A stretch of DNA of 64,000 nucleotides, taken from NCBI RefSeq assembly GCF_024172185.1, contig NZ_JAMZEC010000001.1, positions 5,228,001-5,292,000 on the forward strand, given 5' to 3'. How positions within the stretch are numbered: position 1 is the stretch's first letter; each line of letters opens with the position of its first letter. Position numbers and translations under genes: made by a program. This DNA is from Nonomuraea roseoviolacea subsp. carminata. GTDB lineage: Bacteria > Actinomycetota > Actinomycetes > Streptosporangiales > Streptosporangiaceae. The notes beneath the pieces are model-generated. The model did not search any database and had not been told where the DNA came from. It saw only the letters and a program-made list of their open reading frames with translations. Positions 57,470 to 64,000 of this stretch are shown here, in pieces.

Positions 57470-57788
57470 ACCCGATGGGGAGCGCCCGGCGCATCCGGCG
57501 GGAAGACCCACTCCGGCACGCGTTGTGCCCACCGATCCTGGCGAAGCCGACCGGCGTTGGGGGCCGGCGTTGGGGGAAGCCGACCGGCCTTGGCCAAGCC
57601 GACCGGCCTTGGCCAAGCCGACCGGCCTTGGCGAAGCTGACCGGCCTTGGCGAAGCCGACCGGTGTCGGGGGAAGCTGCCGGGCTTGGGCAAGCGGGGCC
57701 AGGGAGCCGGTACGACCAGGACGCGCTTCCAGGGCTTCCGTCGCTGGTGACGGCACCGCGATGACGATGAACATCGCCCGTTCTGCCG
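57470..57788. repeat. Repeat element, expanded copy
   Basis: The same blocks as in 56,800-56,943 appear at 57,470-57,563 and 57,747-57,788. Between them is an insertion made largely of 19-bp tandem repeats. The compact copy has only one repeat-like unit at the same place. Confidence 0.6.
57579..57673. repeat. Five tandem copies of a 19-bp repeat
   Basis: Units start at 57,579, 57,598, 57,617, 57,636 and 57,655 with the consensus GCCGACCGGCCTTGGCCAA (the third base is T in one, and CG replaces CC before AA in two). GGCCTTGGCC inside the unit is close to self-complementary. This is not a CRISPR array: there are no spacers. Confidence 0.85.
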
Positions 57789-57799
57789 GTGCGGGCGGG

Positions 57800-58225
57800 T
57801 CAGCGGACGACGGCGCGGGCGAGGAGGCGTTGGAGAGTGTCCTGCTCCTCGGGGGCGAGCGGGGCCAGTGGGGAGTCCTCGGAGAGCAGGCCCAGGAGGC
57901 GTTCGCGCAGCTCGGCACCCGCGGGCGTCAGGACGAGCTGCTTGGCGCGGCGGTTGCCGGGGTGCGGGTGGCGTTCGAGGTAGCCCTGCTCTTCCAGGCG
58001 GTCGGCGACGAAGGTGGCGTTGGAGGGCTCGCAACTCATCCGTTCGGCGAGCTCGCGCAAGGTCATGGGGCCGGTCAGCTCGCGCAGCGCGACGCCCTGT
58101 GAGGCGGTCAGGCCCAGGGTGGCCGCGCGGGACCGGACGTGCGCCTCGATCTGTTTGGCCAGGCCGTTGATCAGTCCGCAAAGCTCGCGATCGGCCTGGG
58201 ACTGAGTCTCGCGCACATCGGTCAT
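57800..58225 (-). CDS. MarR family transcriptional regulator
   Basis: A 141-residue winged-helix regulator. The recognition region is LGLTASQGVALRELTGPMTL with LRELAERMSCEPSNATFVAD and wing RLEEQGYLERHPHPGNRRAK (about residues 38-95). The single cysteine in MSCEPSN could be a redox sensor but this is not established. It is divergent from a metallo-beta-lactamase-fold hydrolase. The 108-bp gap holds inverted repeats of a TTGCAA type suited to a MarR dimer, so it probably represses itself and the hydrolase gene. Confidence 0.9.
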   Translation of the reverse strand: MTDVRETQSQADRELCGLINGLAKQIEAHVRSRAATLGLTASQGVALRELTGPMTLRELAERMSCEPSNATFVADRLEEQGYLERHPHPGNRRAKQLVLTPAGAELRERLLGLLSEDSPLAPLAPEEQDTLQRLLARAVVR

Positions 58226-58252
58226 GACCCGAGTCTACTGCAACTCGAATGA

Positions 58253-58279
58253 TTGCAATTAGAACCGTTCTAGTTGTAA
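58253..58279. promoter_or_regulatory. Inverted repeat between marR and the hydrolase gene
   Basis: TTGCAATTAGAA-CCG-TTCTAGTTGTAA, 10 of 12 positions complementary. A further TGCAACTCGAAT half-site lies just upstream at 58,239-58,250. The AT-rich island between divergent genes is the likely MarR operator. Confidence 0.65.
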
Positions 58280-58333
58280 CGTCCTGCTCGTGCCGCCGTC
58301 CCGGCGGCGTCCATGACGCATGAGGCAGGAATC

Positions 58334-59215
58334 ATGACCACCACCACGACTCCTTTCGACCGCGCCCGACTGAGCCGCGCCCCGCGCGTCCGCTCGCTCC
58401 ACCTGGGCGACCTGACGCTCACCTACGTCCCGGACGGGCTGGTCCGGCTCAAGCCGTACGGCTGGCTGCCGGCCGCCACCGCCGCCGACTGGTCGAGCCA
58501 CCGCGAGCACCTCGACGACGACGGCTTCCTGGTCGCGGGGATCGGTGGGCTGCTGGTCGAGCGAGGCGACCGGGCGCTGCTCATCGACGCCGGATTCGGA
58601 CCCGAGTCCCATCCCGACGACCCGGCCAACCCGCTGCTCGGCCGGTTGTACGGCGGTGAGCTGCTGGACAGCCTGCGGCGGCTGGGCCGTACGCCGGAGC
58701 AGATCGAGGCCGTCGCCATCACCCACCTGCACAGTGACCACCTGGGCTGGGCCTGGAGCGCCGCGCCCGGTGACGACGCGCCGCCCTTCGCGCACGCCGC
58801 CCATCTGGTCGCGGCGCCCGAGTGGGAGGGGCGAGACCTCGCCGCCGAGCCGCGGCTCGCCGTCATGGAATCCCGGGTACGCGCGATCGGGGACGGCGAG
58901 GAGATCTTCCCCGGTGTCCGGGCCTCGTTCGCGCCCGGTCACACCGTCGGCCACACCACGTACACCATCACCGGCGGCGGCAGGCGGCTCATCGCGTTCG
59001 GCGACGCCCTGCACGCGCCGATCCAGGTCACCCACCCCGAATGGTCCTGCGGGATCGACCACGACCCGGCCGAGTCCGCCGAGCACCGCCGCCGCCTGGT
59101 CGAGGAACTGAGCCACCCCGACACCATCGGCTACGGCGGCCACTTCGCCGACGTGGTCTTCGGGCGGGCCGAACCGCAGGCCGGCGGCGGGTTCACGTGG
59201 ATCCCCGTCGCCTGA
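58334..59215 (+). CDS. Metallo-beta-lactamase-fold hydrolase, MarR-linked
   Basis: A 293-residue hydrolase. The metal-binding motif is AVAITHLHSDHLGWAW (HxHxDH, about residues 130-141), with further ligands in FAPGHTVGHTTYTI and IAFGDALHAP, then GYGGHFADVVFG. Insertion SLHLGDLTLTYVPDGLVRLK at the N-terminus is typical of the class annotated as quorum-quenching-like or methyl-parathion-hydrolase-like enzymes, but the substrate is unknown. ATG 58,334 has AGGCAGGA nearby; an in-frame ATG at 58,313 is an alternative. The divergent marR suggests the enzyme is induced by a small aromatic or phenolic ligand (inference). Confidence 0.85.
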   Translation: MTTTTTPFDRARLSRAPRVRSLHLGDLTLTYVPDGLVRLKPYGWLPAATAADWSSHREHLDDDGFLVAGIGGLLVERGDRALLIDAGFGPESHPDDPANPLLGRLYGGELLDSLRRLGRTPEQIEAVAITHLHSDHLGWAWSAAPGDDAPPFAHAAHLVAAPEWEGRDLAAEPRLAVMESRVRAIGDGEEIFPGVRASFAPGHTVGHTTYTITGGGRRLIAFGDALHAPIQVTHPEWSCGIDHDPAESAEHRRRLVEELSHPDTIGYGGHFADVVFGRAEPQAGGGFTWIPVA

Positions 59216-59315
59216 CCGCCTGCCACCGGCGGTGCGGTTTCAGAGCGGACCGCGCTCCCGTGTGCCGAAGGAGATGATCTTTTCACCGCCCGCCGCGCCC
59301 GGCAGAAGCACGGTG

Positions 59316-59765
59316 TCACTGCGCGTACCGATGGCTGGGACGGGCGGTCCCCGCTCGATGGTGGGCAGCGGGGCGGCGGACCGGGCACGGGTGCGCCGTG
59401 TGCCGGTTCGGGCAGCAGATCATCGCGATGCTCGCGAACCGTCCGCCCGTCAGCCACTCGCCCCACACCACGTCCACCCCGCGCGGCAACGCGTCGGCCG
59501 CACCGTCGAGCCGTGCCCGCAATCCCACCCGGTCCGGCAGCGGGAACGACCTCTCGACCCGGCGGTACTGGCCCGACAGCCACTCCAGCGCGTGGCCGGG
59601 CTCGTCGAAGGTCGCGGCGACGCGGGAGGCGGGCCGGGCCAGCCAGTCGCCGGTCAGCATGGGCGGCAGGTCGGACGCGCCGAACTCCGGCGAGCCGGGG
59701 CGCCGCTCGTCCTCGCGCTCGCGGTCCTCGCCGTTCCCGACCCAGACGTAGGCATGCCAGTGCAC
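59316..59765 (-). CDS. Conserved-looking hypothetical protein
   Basis: A 149-residue frame starting at GTG (MHWHAYVWVGNGEDREREDE) with GGGGGTGG upstream. The part to about residue 118 looks like a real cytosolic protein: PPMLTGDWLARPASRVAATF, EPGHALEWLSGQYRRVERSF, LPRGVDVVWGEWLTGGRFAS and MICCPNRHTAHPCP. The last ~30 residues are Arg/Pro/His-rich and may be read past an original end. I recognise no family and see no catalytic motif. It is convergent with the hydrolase gene. Confidence 0.55.
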   Translation of the reverse strand: MHWHAYVWVGNGEDREREDERRPGSPEFGASDLPPMLTGDWLARPASRVAATFDEPGHALEWLSGQYRRVERSFPLPDRVGLRARLDGAADALPRGVDVVWGEWLTGGRFASIAMICCPNRHTAHPCPVRRPAAHHRAGTARPSHRYAQ

Positions 59766-60149
59766 CGGCCACCCCCAACGGTCATGGCTCTCACCAGAGG
59801 TTCTTCCCGCCCGGGCCGCTCATGTCCCACCCCGTCACAGGGGAGGTGGCGGGCCCGGTCGCGAGTCCGTGTGCGGGGGGAGTCGCGGCCGGGCCCGCCG
59901 GGGAGGGGAGCGCCGTGGCGGGCGGTGGGAACCGGCGCGGTGGCGCGCTCGGCGAAGGCCAGGCGCTCCCTGGCTCGGCGGCCCGACGCCCGATCCGCCG
60001 GAGAGCAGCGGAGAGGGAACGGGGCGGGAGTGGAAGGAGAGGAGCGGTGAGGAGACGGGGCGAGAGGAGCGGTGAGGAGACGGGGCAGGAGGAGCGGGCG
60101 GACCAGCGGACCGGAGTGGGGCCGGCTGCTGGGGCGGGGGCGGGTGGGG
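59766..60149. other. Purine-rich intergenic region
   Basis: 384 bases without a gene. From about 59,990 to 60,120 the plus strand is almost wholly A and G, with a tandem 25-bp repeat at 60,037-60,086. Confidence 0.5.
60037..60086. repeat. Two tandem copies of a 25-bp purine-rich repeat
   Basis: The unit, starting GAGAGGAGCGGTGAGGAGAC, is repeated exactly at 60,037 and 60,062 and degenerates afterwards. Confidence 0.7.
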
Positions 60150-60992
60150 TCAGTGGGTGGCGAAGTCCTGGGTCCAGTACGGGCCCTTCGCCGCGTGACC
60201 GACGCCGATGTGGGTGAACGAGCAGTTCATGATGTTGGCCCGGTGCCCCGGACTGTCGAGCCAGCCCTGGACGACCTGGGCGGCGGTCCGCTGTCCCATG
60301 GCGATGTTCTCGCCCCACGCCCGGACCGGGGTGAATCCGGCCGCCCGGATGCGGTCGCCGGGGTCGGTGCCGTCCGGGGCGGTGTGGTCGAAGAAGCCTT
60401 GGGCGGCCATGGCGGCCGAGTGGCGTTCGGCGGCGAGGTGGAGCTTGGGATCGTGGGTGAGGGGGCGGCAGCCGTTCCCGGTCCTCGCCTTGTTGGTCAG
60501 CGCGACCACCTCCTCCTCGACGGTGGAGGCGCCGCCGCCGGTGGTGGTGGGCGGGGTCACGCGGGCACAGGACAGGCCGACCGTGCGGGATCGGCTGGTC
60601 CGGCCGCCCTCCTCGACCGCGACCACGTAATAGCGGGCCGGGGTGCGGACGCAGCGCAGGCCGGCCGCGATCGTGCCGTTGGCGAGGACGCGCGAGCCGC
60701 TCTTGACGACGCGGTCCGGGCCGGGCGTGACCTTGGTGATCCGTACCCGGAGGCGGGTGTGGTCGCCGCAGCCGGACCTGGTGGCCGCTCCCCGGATCAT
60801 GCCCTGGGCGTCGACGAGCGGCTTGGCGGCCACGACGCGGCACGCGGCCGCACCGGAGACGCCGGCCGCACCGGAGACGCCGGCCGCTCCGGCGGCGGAG
60901 GAGGAGACGGCGGTGTCCGCTGCGGCCGGGACGGGGAAGCTCAATGCCGCGAGACTTCCGAGGCAGGCCAATGCCTGGAGTGGTCTGCGCAC
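60150..60992 (-). CDS. Secreted CAP-domain (SCP/PR-1-like) protein
   Basis: A 280-residue exported protein. The signal peptide is VRRPLQALACLGSLAALSFP (GTG start) followed by VPAAA. An Ala/Gly/Ser segment with AAGVSG repeats leads into a ~90-residue beta-like region with paired cysteines (RSGCGDHTRL, AAGLRCVRTP). The C-terminal CAP domain (about 160-280) has AERHSAAMAAQGFFDHTAPD, RAWGENIAMGQRTAAQVVQG and WLDSPGHRANIMNCSFTHIG. The His and Glu cavity residues are present. Bacterial CAP proteins are of unknown function. GGAGGACATC before the GTG at 60,992 supports this start over a longer frame. Confidence 0.85.
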   Translation of the reverse strand: MRRPLQALACLGSLAALSFPVPAAADTAVSSSAAGAAGVSGAAGVSGAAACRVVAAKPLVDAQGMIRGAATRSGCGDHTRLRVRITKVTPGPDRVVKSGSRVLANGTIAAGLRCVRTPARYYVVAVEEGGRTSRSRTVGLSCARVTPPTTTGGGASTVEEEVVALTNKARTGNGCRPLTHDPKLHLAAERHSAAMAAQGFFDHTAPDGTDPGDRIRAAGFTPVRAWGENIAMGQRTAAQVVQGWLDSPGHRANIMNCSFTHIGVGHAAKGPYWTQDFATH

Positions 60993-61078
60993 GATGTCCT
61001 CCGATGGGGGGTTAGACACTGCGTCGAACCCGCATTCTGGTGGGTGCGCATCGGGCATGTCATGAAAAATGAGGCCAT

Positions 61079-61094
61079 ACCTGGAGCTCCAGGT
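61079..61094. promoter_or_regulatory. 16-bp perfect palindrome upstream of the CAP-domain gene
   Basis: ACCTGGAGCTCCAGGT reads the same on both strands, 87 bases before the CAP gene start. It could be an operator; it is also a possible hairpin. Confidence 0.4.
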
Positions 61095-61164
61095 GTCCCA
61101 ATCGTGATCGAAAGCTGTGCGACCTCGGTAAACCACGGCGACGGACAAGGCGTCTGGAAACGCC

Positions 61165-61205
61165 TCAGCCCGAGCCCCGTCCACGCGGGAGGGCTCGGGC
61201 TGAGC
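61165..61205 (-). terminator. Terminator after the D-Ala-D-Ala carboxypeptidase gene
   Basis: CTCAGCCCGAGCCC and GGGCTCGGGCTGAG form a 14-bp perfect stem with a 13-base loop, 23 bases beyond the stop codon. There is no U-tract. Confidence 0.7.
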
Positions 61206-61228
61206 GGGTCACGACGAACCAGGCCGGA

Positions 61229-62770
61229 TCAGCACTCGGCGGGCTTGAGCCAGGAGCACTCGAGGTCGGGGGCGTCCGTCGCGGCCTGGCGGAGCTGCGG
61301 GACGGCGTCCACCGTGGCGGTGCGGGAGAACTGCGCCAGGCGGATCGCGATCTTGTCCTCGATGTCCTTCGGCGAGCCCGACAGGAACTGGTTCAGCATG
61401 ATCGAGAAGATCAGCGGCTCGCCCTCCGCGCTGGTGACGTACCCCGACAGCGAGGTCACGCCGGTCAGCGAGCCCGTCTTGGCGTGGACGTTCCCGGCGG
61501 CCGGCGTGTTGCGCATCCGGCTGCGCAGCGTGCCGCCGACGAAGCGCTCGGCGTTGCCGGCGACGGGCAGGGCCTCGTACCAGGTCTTGAACCACGGCTT
61601 GCCGCGGACGGCGGTCAGGAGCTGCGCGATCGAGCCGGGGGAGAAGCCGTCGCGGCGCGACAGACCCGAGCCGTCCCGCATGTTGATCACCTGGACGCCG
61701 TTCGCCTTGGCGAAGTCCGTGGCCACCTTGAGGCCGGCCGCCCAGGTGCCCTGGCCGGAGACCTTGCGGCCCATCGCCTTGGTGAGGATCTCGGCGTGGA
61801 TGTTGTTGCTCAGCTTCAGGAACGGCACCAGCAGCTCGCTCAGCGGCATCGACTCGTGCTTGGCCAGCTCGGCCGCGCCCGACGGGGCGGCGCCGGTCAC
61901 GGTCGGGCCGAGCACGCGGACGCCGTGCTTGTCCAGCGCCTTGCGGAACAGCGAGGAGGCGTAGGCGGTGGCGTCGTCCACGGCGACCCACTCCTGGTAC
62001 GGGTCGGCCACGGTGCCGGTGATGACGACGGTCCGGCTGTTGTGCTGGCGCTCGATGAGCACGTCGGTGGACGAGCCGACCGTCGCCTTGTTGACGATCT
62101 TCAGGTAGTCGGTCTCCGGGGTGGTCGAGACCTTGACCTTGTCGCCGTCGGCCGCCACCGAGACGATCACCGATCCGGCGTCGTAGTCGCGGTCGGGCGC
62201 GGCGGTCAGCGCCGAGATGGGCGCCGCGTAGTACGCCGTCTCGTCGTCCCACGCCCAGTCGCTGCCGAGCCGGGTGGAGTCGAACCAGGTGTCGTCCGCG
62301 ACCAGCTTGCCCGTGACGAGCTTGACGCCCGCCGCGGCGACCTTGGCGGCCAGCGCGTCGTAGTCCTCGGCCAGCATGGTCGGGTCACCGGTGCCGCGCA
62401 GCACCAGGTCGCCGGTCAGCGCCGAGCCGATCTTGCGGCCGGCCGACAGGACCGTGGTGGGGAAGCGGTAGTCGAGGCCGAGCGTCTCGGCGGCGGCGGC
62501 CGAGGTGAAGAGCTTGGTGTTGGAGGCCGGGATCAGCTGCTTGCCGGCGTCGGTGGAGTAGAGCTCCTCGCCGGTGGCGGCGCTCTTGACGACCACGCCG
62601 GCCCGGGCGATCGTGAGCCGCGAGTCGGAGAGGATCTTGTTGATGTCCTGGGTCAGGTCGGCCACGCCGGCCGACGGTTCGAGCGCGATCGCGGATGTCG
62701 AGGGGCTGGACGCCCACGCGACGGCCGCGACGAGCGCGCCCGCGACGAGGGAGGCTGAGGTGCGCCGCAT
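61229..62770 (-). CDS. dacB: D-alanyl-D-alanine carboxypeptidase/endopeptidase (PBP4 type, S13)
   Basis: An exported penicillin-binding protein of 513 residues that trims D-Ala from stem peptides or cleaves cross-links. The signal peptide is MRRTSASLVAGALVAAVAWA followed by SSPS. Catalytic motifs: SxxK in IPASNTKLFTSAAA (about residue 80), SxN in LKLSNNIHAEILTKAMG (about 350) and KTG in VHAKTGSLTGVTSLSGYV (about 455). The long domain insertion between SxxK and SxN is the S13 hallmark. ATG 62,770 follows GGAGA and starts the signal peptide; an in-frame extension upstream has none. It is divergent from padR. Confidence 0.93.
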   Translation of the reverse strand: MRRTSASLVAGALVAAVAWASSPSTSAIALEPSAGVADLTQDINKILSDSRLTIARAGVVVKSAATGEELYSTDAGKQLIPASNTKLFTSAAAAETLGLDYRFPTTVLSAGRKIGSALTGDLVLRGTGDPTMLAEDYDALAAKVAAAGVKLVTGKLVADDTWFDSTRLGSDWAWDDETAYYAAPISALTAAPDRDYDAGSVIVSVAADGDKVKVSTTPETDYLKIVNKATVGSSTDVLIERQHNSRTVVITGTVADPYQEWVAVDDATAYASSLFRKALDKHGVRVLGPTVTGAAPSGAAELAKHESMPLSELLVPFLKLSNNIHAEILTKAMGRKVSGQGTWAAGLKVATDFAKANGVQVINMRDGSGLSRRDGFSPGSIAQLLTAVRGKPWFKTWYEALPVAGNAERFVGGTLRSRMRNTPAAGNVHAKTGSLTGVTSLSGYVTSAEGEPLIFSIMLNQFLSGSPKDIEDKIAIRLAQFSRTATVDAVPQLRQAATDAPDLECSWLKPAEC

Positions 62771-62954
62771 GGAGTCTCCAAAGAGCTGGGGGTCTCGCCC
62801 TGGATCATCAGGCAGCGCGTACGCGGTGTAATCCGCAAATATCCGTATCTTTCGGCGTTCCGGCGAGAGCCATGGACGAAAGCGCCCCCGGAAGGCGGCG
62901 AGCCGGAAGGCGATGCGGGCTCGCCGTTCGCTGGGCAGGTCCACTACTTCGTGC

Positions 62955-62986
62955 TACTGTGTAGTGGTACTCGGTACTACAAAGTA
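62955..62986. promoter_or_regulatory. Inverted repeat in the padR promoter
   Basis: TACTGTGTAGT (62,955-62,965) and ACTACAAAGTA (62,976-62,986) are complementary at 10 of 11 positions across ten bases. The pair ends 24 bases before padR, as expected for an autoregulatory PadR operator. Confidence 0.65.
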
Positions 62987-63010
62987 CCAGGAGATCGAAG
63001 AGGACCCACG

Positions 63011-63337
63011 ATGGACGACCTGACGGAGATGCTGAAGGGCACGCTCGAGGGCTGCGTGCTGGAGATCATCGGCGGCGAGGAGACCTACGGGTACGCCATC
63101 ACGCGTCGGCTGAACGAGCTCGGCTTCACCGACGTCGTCGAAGGGACGGTTTACACCATCCTGCTGCGGCTGGAGAAGAACGGGCTCGTCCAGGTGACGA
63201 AACGACCGTCCGGGATGGGCCCGCCGCGCAAGTTCTACGCCCTCAACGACGCGGGGCGCGAAGAGCTCGCAACGTTCTGGGCGAAGTGGGAGTACCTCTC
63301 ATCGCGGATCAACAACCTCAGGGAGGGTGGGCGATGA
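63011..63337 (+). CDS. PadR family transcriptional regulator
   Basis: A 108-residue short-form (PadR-s2-like) winged-helix regulator. It reads MDDLTEMLKGTLEGCVLEII, ETYGYAITRRLNELGFTDVV, EGTVYTILLRLEKNGLVQVT and GPPRKFYALNDAGREELATF, the standard order of HTH, wing and C-terminal helix. The ATG follows GAGG. It overlaps the next gene by ATGA and starts an operon with two DUF1048 genes. The inverted repeat upstream implies autoregulation. Confidence 0.93.
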   Translation: MDDLTEMLKGTLEGCVLEIIGGEETYGYAITRRLNELGFTDVVEGTVYTILLRLEKNGLVQVTKRPSGMGPPRKFYALNDAGREELATFWAKWEYLSSRINNLREGGR

Positions 63338-63690
63338 AGTTCTGGGAGACCATGACAGGCAGTGATCTCACCAGGGAATGGAAGGCGTTCGAAGCGCGGG
63401 CCCAGGCGTTGCCGGCCGACCATCGGGCGGCGTGGGAGGAGATCAAGGCGCACCTTTCCCTCTACGCGGACTTCACCGGCCGAAACCTGATGCCGATTCT
63501 CGACAATGCTCTGGCGCTGCTCGAAGAGACGGCATCCGATGGGCAGAGCATTCACGAGGTGCTGGGCGACGACGTCAAGGGCTTCTGCGCGGCACTGGCC
63601 GGCGGAGAAGGGGCCCGGGGCTATCGCGACCGGTGGCGCGAGCAGTTGAACAGGAACGTCGCGAGGAAACTGGGCCGGCTGGGAGGCTGA
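63334..63690 (+). CDS. DUF1048 family protein 1
   Basis: A 118-residue, mainly helical cytosolic protein. Segments EWKAFEARAQALPADHRAAW, AHLSLYADFTGRNLMPILDN and IHEVLGDDVKGFCAALAGGE follow the DUF1048 pattern (helical bundle with a GDDV-x-FC motif). Members are usually encoded next to padR regulators and sometimes ABC transporters, with unknown function. The ATG overlaps the padR stop. A related gene follows after one base. Confidence 0.85.
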   Translation: MKFWETMTGSDLTREWKAFEARAQALPADHRAAWEEIKAHLSLYADFTGRNLMPILDNALALLEETASDGQSIHEVLGDDVKGFCAALAGGEGARGYRDRWREQLNRNVARKLGRLGG

Positions 63691-63691
63691 C

Positions 63692-64000
63692 GTGGGCATC
63701 CGGGACATCATCGAGGGCAAGAAGCAGTGGCGGGCGCACATGGCGCGGGTCAGGGCGCTCCCGCCGGACTATCAGATCGTCTACAAGGAGATGCAGAAGT
63801 ACCTGTTCAAGGTCGGACCGATCGACTTGGTCGACGGGTCGCTGCTCTCGGGGATCCTCGACTTCTTCGAGGAGGGCGTCGCGGCGGGCAGGGGAGTCCT
63901 GGAACTCGTCGGCGATGACGTCGCCGCCTTCTGCGACGACCTGATCAAGGACTCGCACACCTACGCGGACATCTACCAGGAGTCCGTCAGCGGGAAGCCC
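63692..64000 (+). CDS. DUF1048 family protein 2 (cut by window edge)
   Basis: 103 codons are visible with no stop before the window ends. It starts at a GTG one base after the preceding stop: MGIRDIIEGKKQWRAHMARV, ALPPDYQIVYKEMQKYLFKV, LELVGDDVAAFCDDLIKDSH and ends QESVSGKP. The GDDVAAFCDDL motif and helix pattern match protein 1, so they are tandem paralogues. Length so far is near the family norm of about 110-120, so probably few residues are missing. Confidence 0.85.
   Translation, partial: MGIRDIIEGKKQWRAHMARVRALPPDYQIVYKEMQKYLFKVGPIDLVDGSLLSGILDFFEEGVAAGRGVLELVGDDVAAFCDDLIKDSHTYADIYQESVSGKP

Larger units (their letters stand above)
57325..57799. other. Repeat-rich intergenic region before marR
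   Basis: 475 bases without a credible gene. In order: two G/C-run hairpins (57,392-57,440), the first block of the repeat element, five 19-bp tandem repeats and the closing block of the element. Frames through it translate to repeating Ala/Asp/Arg/Pro/Trp strings typical of repeats. Confidence 0.6.

Noticed and set aside
57579..57673. Possible CRISPR array
   Set aside because: Repeats are directly contiguous with no spacers and there are no cas genes.
57525..57764. Short frame with repeated Ala-Lys-Pro-Thr-Gly-Leu-Gly strings
   Set aside because: It is simply a translation of the 19-bp DNA repeat; the repeat is open in several frames and on both strands.

Overview
The window is very GC-rich, gene-dense, high-GC actinobacterial chromosome. 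Its gene content points to a Streptosporangiales-type actinomycete such as Nonomuraea: GlgE-pathway genes, several eukaryote-type Ser/Thr kinases, Tat-like and lipoprotein exports, rare TTA codons, many leaderless starts, an ilv leader-peptide attenuator and two GGDEF-EAL proteins. The genus is inferred; no rRNA or tRNA is present to test it. I see no phage, insertion sequence, integrase, CRISPR array, tRNA or rRNA.

Layout. 1-6 kb: divergent alpha-glucan genes (glgE, cut by the window edge, and glgP), an RpiR/MurR-type regulator and a secreted two-domain peptidoglycan amidase. 6-8.3 kb: enoyl-CoA hydratase and a secreted GH30 glycosidase. 8.4-13.1 kb: a same-strand run of a small coiled-coil protein, a PP-loop enzyme with a QueC-like four-cysteine motif, an M55 D-aminopeptidase, an exported flavin amine oxidase and a YbaK-type deacylase. 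13.3-19.3 kb: three tandem membrane-anchored Ser/Thr kinases.

19.5-55.7 kb is an actinobacterial backbone, etfB-etfA, cysteine desulfurase, mnmA, methionine synthase-like, ligA, gatC-gatA-gatB, LppZ-like lipoprotein and ilvB-ilvN-ilvC, in the same relative order I recall for M. tuberculosis. It is interleaved with accessory genes: an Rpn-like nuclease with a duplicated tail, an MFS/TetR pair, two intact bifunctional c-di-GMP enzymes (one beside ligA, one before ilvB), and a tctCBA citrate-type uptake operon divergent from its CitA/CitB-type two-component system. Also here are a VanW protein and a 2-hydroxyacid dehydrogenase.

55.7-64 kb: an adenine-deaminase-type hydrolase, a small secreted cysteine protein flanked by copies of a repeat element, a MarR/metallo-beta-lactamase-fold divergent pair, a CAP-domain secreted protein, a PBP4-type D-Ala-D-Ala carboxypeptidase and a padR-DUF1048-DUF1048 operon that runs off the window.

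Themes. Cell-wall turnover recurs (amidase, M55 peptidase, VanW, PBP4, RpiR regulator). Signalling by phosphorylation and c-di-GMP is prominent. Regulation is readable in many places: the ilv attenuator, a 28-bp perfect palindrome between a TetR gene and a cysteine desulfurase gene, and MarR- and PadR-type inverted repeats. The least explained module is the coiled-coil/QueC-like PP-loop pair at 8.46-10.02 kb.
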